From Aralia elata (lineage: Eukaryota > Streptophyta > Magnoliopsida > Apiales > Araliaceae): DNA of 64,000 bases. The stretch covers positions 68,062,889 to 68,126,888 of the forward strand of contig CM068388.1 in the NCBI GenBank assembly GCA_034770075.1, given 5' to 3'. Positions 58,270-64,000 of the stretch are shown here, one piece after another; the stretch's first letter is position 1; every line of letters starts with the position of its first letter. The translations under genes and the position numbers were made by a program. Under the pieces are notes generated by a model that did no database searches, was not told where the DNA came from, and saw only the letters and a program-made list of their open reading frames with translations.

Positions 58270-58926
58270 ATGTCAGGAGAAGAAATTCAGCTTGATCTAG
58301 TAGAACCTGAGGAGCAAATAGTTCCACCTCCTATTGTACCACAGCCAGCACAAGAGCAAGTGTCGGTGGTGATAATAGCTAGTGACCCTGAGTCTGATCC
58401 TGAAGAAGATCCTGAGAAAGAGTTATTGGTGGAGGAAATTGATGAGGCCTTAGAGACCAATGCAGAGCCTGAGATTATAAATGTTGAGTCAGATGAGGAG
58501 CAGGATAACCATGAGATAGAAGATGCCCTGATATAACTAGGGGTAATGGTTCACCAATTGATGGACCAGAATCTGGATTTGACTATCAGACTTCAAACAA
58601 CAGAAGATAGAGCCCAGTATTATGAGGCTAGGTTGCATGAATTACAAGCAGAGTTCCACAACTTGAATAATATTAGAGATGTGGAGATCTAAGAGCGGCA
58701 GATGTTTGAGAAACGTGCTCATACACTCCAAAATGAGGTGAGAAATTGTAAGAGAAGAATAAATGCAATGAACCATGCGTACACTAATTCCATAGGACAT
58801 GTACAAAAAGACGTTTGGGATTATCCACAGGAGATAGGCCAATTTAGTCAGTCCATCTCTTGTGCACGTGTCATAGCCATATCAGAAGAGGAACGTGTGA
58901 ACACTACTATAATTGGTCACACTTAG
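58270..58926 (+). pseudogene. ORF upstream of gag in gypsy-2: acidic region plus coiled coil, broken by two stops
   Basis: Not a standard Ty3/gypsy protein, and I do not recognise it. One frame of 218 codons plus stop from ATG 58270 (MSGEEIQLDL), broken by TAA at 58534-58536 and TAA at 58690-58692. Residues about 1-88 are acidic and Pro-rich (EPEEQIVPPPIVPQPAQEQ, then SDPESDPEEDPEKE). After the first stop the frame reads like a coiled coil (LDLTIRLQTTEDRAQYYEAR, LHELQAEFHNL, ANTLQNEV-like), rich in Leu, Glu, Gln and Arg. Upstream of the ATG, TTGTGTGTATATGTCAG looks like a splice acceptor, so the coding part may start at GAGAAG. It lies 230 bp after the PBS and about 560 bp before gag. The continuous coding bias across the stops argues that it was once translated. 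Confidence 0.55.
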
Positions 58927-59482
58927 AAGAAAAGTTTGTTTGTGAAACAATGTTGGATATATGTGTACATATTTGTATATATATATATATTATAAATAGT
59001 TGGTAATGTAGGTATGAACTAGAAATCCAATATTTTGTTATAGTAATGGGATATCTTTTGAGAATCCTAACTTGATAATAGTTAAGGATTAAGGAATGAG
59101 AAATCTTTTGATGTAAAGATAAAAAAAATATAGCTAGTAAAATGCTATATATAAGAAATTAGCCAGAGGGGCTAGTAGAAAAGATGTGTACAGAGTTCAG
59201 ATGTAAAAAGAAGCATGTTTAATATAATATTAAATATGTTTTGAAATGATTGTGTTAAGCATGAAATGAAACTGTTTGACACATGTATTAGTTTAATATT
59301 AATAATATTATTAAACGAAAAAGTGTAGTATATAGCAAATGAATGCTATAAGCAAAGAAAATCATGTTTAATATGAAAATGATTAAATATGTTTTGTTTT
59401 AAGTGTTGTTATTGAGCATTGCATAAGAATGTCTTAAAAACAAAGAAATTGTTTAATAATAATAGATTTTATTAAACAGAAA
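58927..59482 (+). other. AT-rich spacer between the upstream ORF and gag of gypsy-2
   Basis: No gene seen. It contains two diverged copies of a block (TTAGTATAGCAAATGAATGC and AAAATCATGTTTAATATG types near 59120-59260 and 59325-59460). It ends ATTAAACAG before AAAATGCC, again acceptor-like. Confidence 0.45.
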
Positions 59483-60601
59483 ATGCCACCAAGATGGAAA
59501 GGAAGAGGAATACATAGAACACAGAGAAATAAAACTGAAGAATCAGAAACTGAGAATAGAAATAGAAATGAGGGTCAAGAAAACCCGATGCAGCAATTTA
59601 TAGACTTGTTGATGGGAGCTTTCCAAAATAGGAATCCCCTTCAACCTAATGCAAATGTAGATCCACCAGCAGTTCATATCTCTAGCTTTAAAGATTTCAA
59701 AATTGTGGGACCCTCGGAGTAAAGAGGAACCACTGAACCTATAGAGGCTCAATCTTGGATTAAAGAAATAGAGAAGGCCTTTGAGATAGCGAGGGTGAAC
59801 GATGAGCAGAAAACTTCATTCGCTGCCTATATGCTAAAAGGGAAGGCAAATTTCTGGTGGGAAGTAAACAAGACCAGAGCCGGTGCAGGTGTGATTAGTT
59901 GGGAAAGATTTAAGGAGATTTTCTTTGAAAACTATTTCCCTCTTGGTATGCAAAGTAAAATGGAAGTACGATTTCTGGAACTTAAACAAAATGATATGGC
60001 AGTAGCACAGTACGCAACAAAGTTTAATGAGTTGGCACGATTTGCTCCACATAAAGAGGACACCGAGGAAAGAAAAGCAAGGCGATTTGAGCAAGGCTTA
60101 AAACCTTGGCTCTACAACAAGTTGTCAGTTCTACAGATTGAATCATTTGGTGTGCTCCTTGAAAAAGAAATAATCACAGAAGGAGGAAGTGAAGCAATGA
60201 GTCTTTTTCACAAAGAAAAGAAAAATAAGGGAAAGATGGAAGGAATAGTCAAAATGGAAACAGGTAGTGGAAGTGGAAATAATAAGAAAAGGAAATGGAA
60301 CAATGTGGGAAATACGGGGAATACTCAGGGGAATCAACAGAAGAAGAAATTTGTACCATGTAAAAATTGTGGAATGAATCATTCTAGAGTGTGTCTAAAA
60401 GGAAAGACGGTATGCTATAAGTGTGGGCAGGAAGGACACATCTCTCCCAATTGTCCTAATCCAAAGAAGAATCTAGGTTGCTTTGTTTGTGGATCAATGG
60501 GTCACATGGCTAGAAACTGTCCGAAGAAAGGAACAGACGGGGGAAACAGCAACAAAGGAAATAGCAGTGGGAAAGCAACTACAACAGGACCAGCTCCGTA
60601 G
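59483..60601 (+). pseudogene. gypsy-2 Gag, broken
   Basis: Structural protein of the particle. The start ATG 59483 is in a good context (AAAATGCCACC) and gives the basic MPPRWKGRGIHR. A TAA at 59720-59722 interrupts just before the Gag core (PIEAQSWIKEIEKAFEIA, ENYFPLGMQSKMEVRFLELK, RFEQGLKPW; about residues 85-215). The C-terminus has a basic linker and three Cys/His motifs: CKNCGMNHSRVC (residue 293), a true zinc knuckle CYKCGQEGHISPNC (311) and CFVCGSMGHMARNC (333). A TAG at 60599-60601 separates it from the protease, which continues in the same frame, so gag and pol were one polyprotein or this stop is also a mutation. Confidence 0.9.
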
Positions 60602-63600
60602 AATAGACCAACCACCATTTCTTTTAATATGACGGTCCAAGATGTAGTTGCTTCAAAAGATATACTTTCAAGTATCGTTCTAATCAATAATATAAATGCT
60701 TATGTGTTGTTTGATTTAGGAGCAACCTGTTCTTTTGTATCACTTGAATTTGCTAAGCGTTTGAATATGCCTTTGGTAAATTTAGAAACCCCCATCAACA
60801 TAGAAGTCGCCAATAAAGAAGTAATTCTTGTAGAGCACATCTATAGGGATTGTTGCATTAAGATAGGAGATCACAGGTTGAACATAGATTTATTTTCAAT
60901 ACAGTTGGGAGAGTTCGACATAATTTTGGGAATGGACTGGTTATTTAATCACGGAGCGGTGATAGATTGCCAAAAGAAGTTAGTAAGCCTCAAACCTGCA
61001 AAGCAATTGAATGTAGTATTTCACGATAATAAATCGTCAAGGCAGTCTCGTTGTTTCATGATGATGCAAGCGAATAAGTTGTTACAGAAGGGTTGTGTGG
61101 GATATCTAGCATATGTGGTGGATACCCAACAAGTAGGCGCAGATATGAATCATATTGTTGTAGTAAATGAATTCACAGATGTTTTTCTGGATGATCTACC
61201 AGGTCTTCCACCAGACAGAGAAGTTGAATTTGTTATTGATATAGTGCTTGGTACAGCACCAGTATCCAAGGCACCATACAGAATGGCTCCAGTGAAAATA
61301 AAATAATTGATGAGACAATTACAAGAACTGTTAGACAAGAAGTATATTCGACCAAGTACATTACCATAGTGAGCGTCAGTATTATTTGTGAAAAAGAAAG
61401 ATGGATCGTTGAGACTTTGTATCGACTATAGGGAGTTGAACAAAGTAACAATCAAGAATAAGTATCCATGCCCAGGATCGATGATCTCTTTGATCAGTTG
61501 AAAGGGGCAAGGTACTTTTCAAAGATAGAATTAAGGACTGGATATTACCAGCTGAAAGTAAGAGATGAAGATATTCCAAATACAGCATTCAGAACTCGGT
61601 ATGGTCATTCTGAGTTTCTGGTAATGTCTTTTGGATTGACAAATGTGTCAGCCGCATTCATGGACATGATGAACAGAATATTCAAGTAGTATTTGGACAA
61701 GTTTGTGGTAGTATTCATAAATGATATTTTAATCTACTCCAAGACACAGGATGATCATACAGAACATTTGAGAATAGTATTGGAAACACTAAGAAGAGAA
61801 AAATTGTATGCAAAATTCTCTAAATGTGAATTTTGGCTAGAGAGAGTTCAATTTTTGGGGCACGTGATTAACAAAGATGGTATATCTGTTGATCCAGTAA
61901 AAGTAGAAGCAGTAATGAATTAGGAACAACCCAAGACGCCGACTAAAGTGCGTAGTTTCCTAGGGTTAGCAGGATACTATCGGAGATTTATTCAAGATTT
62001 TTCAAAGATAGCTACCTCGTTAATCAATTTGACAAGAAAGACGGTGAAATTTATATGGTCGGAGAAATGTGAACAGAGTTTTCAAGAACTCAAGAAAAGA
62101 TTAAGTGACACGCCGATACTATCATTACCAGATGAAACATGGAATTTTGTCGTGTATAGTGACGCATCTCATAAAGGACTAGGGTGTGTGCTTATGCAAC
62201 ACGGGAAAGTCATTGCTTACGCATCACGACAGTTGAAAGATTATGAGAAGGGATATCCTACTCACAATCTAGAATTGGCAGCAGTAGTATTTGCCTTGAA
62301 GATTTGTAGGTATTATCTGTATGGAGAGAAATGTGAAATATATACAGATCATAAAAGTCTGAAATATGAGACAGAGAAGATAGTTAGAGCTGATCAAAGA
62401 TTACGATTGGGAAATTCTTTATCACCCAGGGAAAGTAAATGTAGTGGCATATGCTTTAAGTAGAAAAGGTCGAGAGAAGTTAATGATATTGACAACTCAC
62501 GATGAGTTGATAACAACAATGGAGAGAATGGAGCTAGAAGTAAAGTTTTCGCATGAGTCGGAAGGAAAGTTATACATAATGGAAAGTGGTCCAACGTTAT
62601 TGGATAAAATCAAAGAAACACAAATCAAAGACGAGGAGTATGAGAGGCTAAGGGAAAAGATTTTCGAAGGAAAAGAAACTAAGTTTTAACTTGATAAAGA
62701 TAAAATAATCAGATTTGAAGGAAGAATTTGGGTTCCGTCAATACCGTAGCTGAAAGAAAAAAATTTACAAGAGGCCCATTGTTCAAGGTACGCGATTCAT
62801 CCTGGAAGTACAAAGATATATCAAGACCTTCGACAACATTTTTGGTGGCCGAACATGAAAAGAGAAGTCGCAGAATGTGTCAGTAGGTGTTTGACATGTC
62901 AAAGAGTCAAAGCCGAATATCAGAAACTAAGTGGGTTACTCCAATCGTTAGAAATTCCTGAATAGAAATGGGAGCATATCACGATAGATTTTGTGGTAGG
63001 ACTTCCGAGTACACAGAAAGGGTTCGATGTTATATGGGTTATAGTTGATCGATTAACAAAGACGGCACACTTTTTGCCAATCAAGATCAGATATAACCTG
63101 GATCAGTTAGCTAACCTCTATATCAAGGAAATTATTTCCTGACATGGAATGCCACTGTCAATTGTATCAGACAGAGATCCAAGATTCACGTCGAACCTTT
63201 GGAGAAATTTGCAAGAACATATGGGAATGCAGTTGAGGTTGAGTACAACTTACCATCCTCAAACAGACGGGCAGAGTGAAAGAACAATACAGACTTTAGA
63301 GGATATGGTAAGAGCATGTGTTATGGACTTCAAGGGAAGTTGGGACGATCACTTACCTCTAGTAGAATTTGCATACTATAATAGTTATCACGCTATTATA
63401 GGCATGCCGCCTTACGAAGCGTTGTACGGACGAAAATGCAGAATGCCAATGTGTTGGGATGAGGTAAGAGAATGTCATTTGCTAGGACCAAAGTTGGTGC
63501 AGCAAACTGTAGAAATTGTTAAGTTGATACGTATGCGATTAATAACGGCTCAAGATCGTCAAAAAAAGTATGCGGATCAACATAGACAAAAGAGAGATTT

Positions 63601-64000
63601 TGAAGTCGGGTCGCATGTGTTTCTGAAAGTATCTCCATGGAAAGGAAAGATACGTTTCGGAAAAAAAGAATATTAAGTCCTCGCTTTATAGGACCATTTG
63701 AGATTTTAAGAATGATCAGAGAAGTAGCCTATGAAGTAGCGTTACCTCCAGAATTAGAACACGTTCATAATGTGTTTCACGTGTCGGTCTTGCGATTATA
63801 TAAGTCAAATTATAAACGCGTGATAGACTATGAACATATCCAGTTTGAGAAAGATTTAACCTATGAAGAGGTTCCTGTTAAGATATTGGATAGGAAAGAG
63901 CAAGTTTTGTGAAATAAGGTAATACCGTCGGTAAAGGTGTTATTGAGAAACCACAGTGCCGAGGAGGCCACGTGGGAGTTAGAGGAAAGAATGAGACATA
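60602..64000 (+). pseudogene. gypsy-2 pol: protease, RT, RNase H, integrase, chromodomain-like tail; heavily mutated, runs off the edge
   Basis: Protease from about 60629 with active-site FDLGATCSF (the usual DSG is DLG, 60713-60721) and IILGMDWL. RT box is FINDILIYS: the first catalytic Asp is Asn (AAT 61720-61722). RNase H Asp at 62161. Integrase Asp 62987, Asp 63170 and Glu 63278 are present (D-35-E). Stops: 61304 TAA, 61367 TAG, 61370 TGA, 61687 TAG, 61921 TAG, 62687 TAA, 62747 TAG, 62963 TAG, 63140 TGA, 63910 TGA. Frameshifts compared with gypsy-1: a 1-base loss near 61468, a 26-base loss near 62368 within RNase H, and a 1-base loss near 63667. The chromodomain-like end (VPVKILDRKEQVL...ATWELEERM) reaches the edge. 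Protein similarity to gypsy-1 is high throughout, so they are close relatives, but this copy is clearly dead. Confidence 0.93.

Larger units (their letters stand above)
20846..64000 (+). mobile_element. gypsy-2: large chromovirus with nested insertions in its 5' LTR, runs off the right edge
   Basis: Parts in order: LTR pieces 20846-21868, 40363-41074 and 56340-58040 (about 3.4 kb in all, TGTAGCGA...CGTCACA), PBS 58041, upstream ORF, gag and pol to the window edge. The pieces join cleanly when the LARD-like element (duplication CAAAC) and solo LTR C (duplication ATTTC) are taken out, which is the main evidence that this is one LTR. All reading frames are broken. The 3' LTR and the outer target duplication lie beyond 64000. 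Confidence 0.8.

Overview
The window is flowering-plant nuclear DNA made almost entirely of transposable elements. It is AT-rich, with plant LTR retrotransposon protein domains, primer binding sites (PBS) for plant tRNAs, long LTRs that begin TG and end CA, MITEs and microsatellites. I found no host gene, rRNA or tRNA gene in 64 kb, which fits a gene-poor, probably heterochromatic region. The species cannot be told from the sequence.

Left part (1-20845), a patchwork of truncated elements: a minus-strand Ty1/copia element entering from the left edge (gag 1-835, leader, PBS, LTR 2511-4201); a Ty3/gypsy chromovirus, probably Tekay lineage, called gypsy-1 here, lacking gag and protease (pol 4258-7260, 3' LTR 7309-11677); the 3' part of a Tat-like Ty3/gypsy element (gag remnant, several tandem arrays, antisense ORFs, LTR from 16710); and a tract of MITEs containing a complete TRIM element (18647-19240, target duplication TGCAC).

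Right part (20846-64000) is one large chromovirus, gypsy-2, whose 5' LTR starts at 20846 and ends only at 58040 because two stacks of elements inserted into it. Stack 1 is a LARD-like non-coding retrotransposon (21869-40357, duplication CAAAC) whose own LTR holds solo LTR A (31529-39197, duplication TTACT), which holds solo LTR B (33000-36379, duplication TTAAC). Stack 2 is solo LTR C (41075-56334, duplication ATTTC) holding a Mutator-type MITE (43395-54789, 9-bp duplication AACTCTTTC), which holds a young Ogre/Tat-like element (44089-54576, duplication ATTAT). A foldback MITE sits in the LTR between the stacks. Downstream of 58040 lie the PBS, a rare-looking upstream ORF, gag and pol of gypsy-2, all broken by stops and frameshifts.

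How they relate: no element here has an intact coding set. The LARD-like element shares its PBS-proximal leader with gypsy-2 and its polypurine-tract hairpin with gypsy-1, so it was plausibly mobilised by proteins of that chromovirus group. The Ogre-like element has LTRs of equal length (1943 bp) that look about 1% divergent by eye, so it is probably one of the latest arrivals. It carries a very uniform 70-bp tandem array next to its 3' LTR. The most unusual signal is a hairpin-rich module at about the same place (1.4-1.9 kb from the 3' end) in each large chromovirus LTR, with a different sequence in each subfamily.
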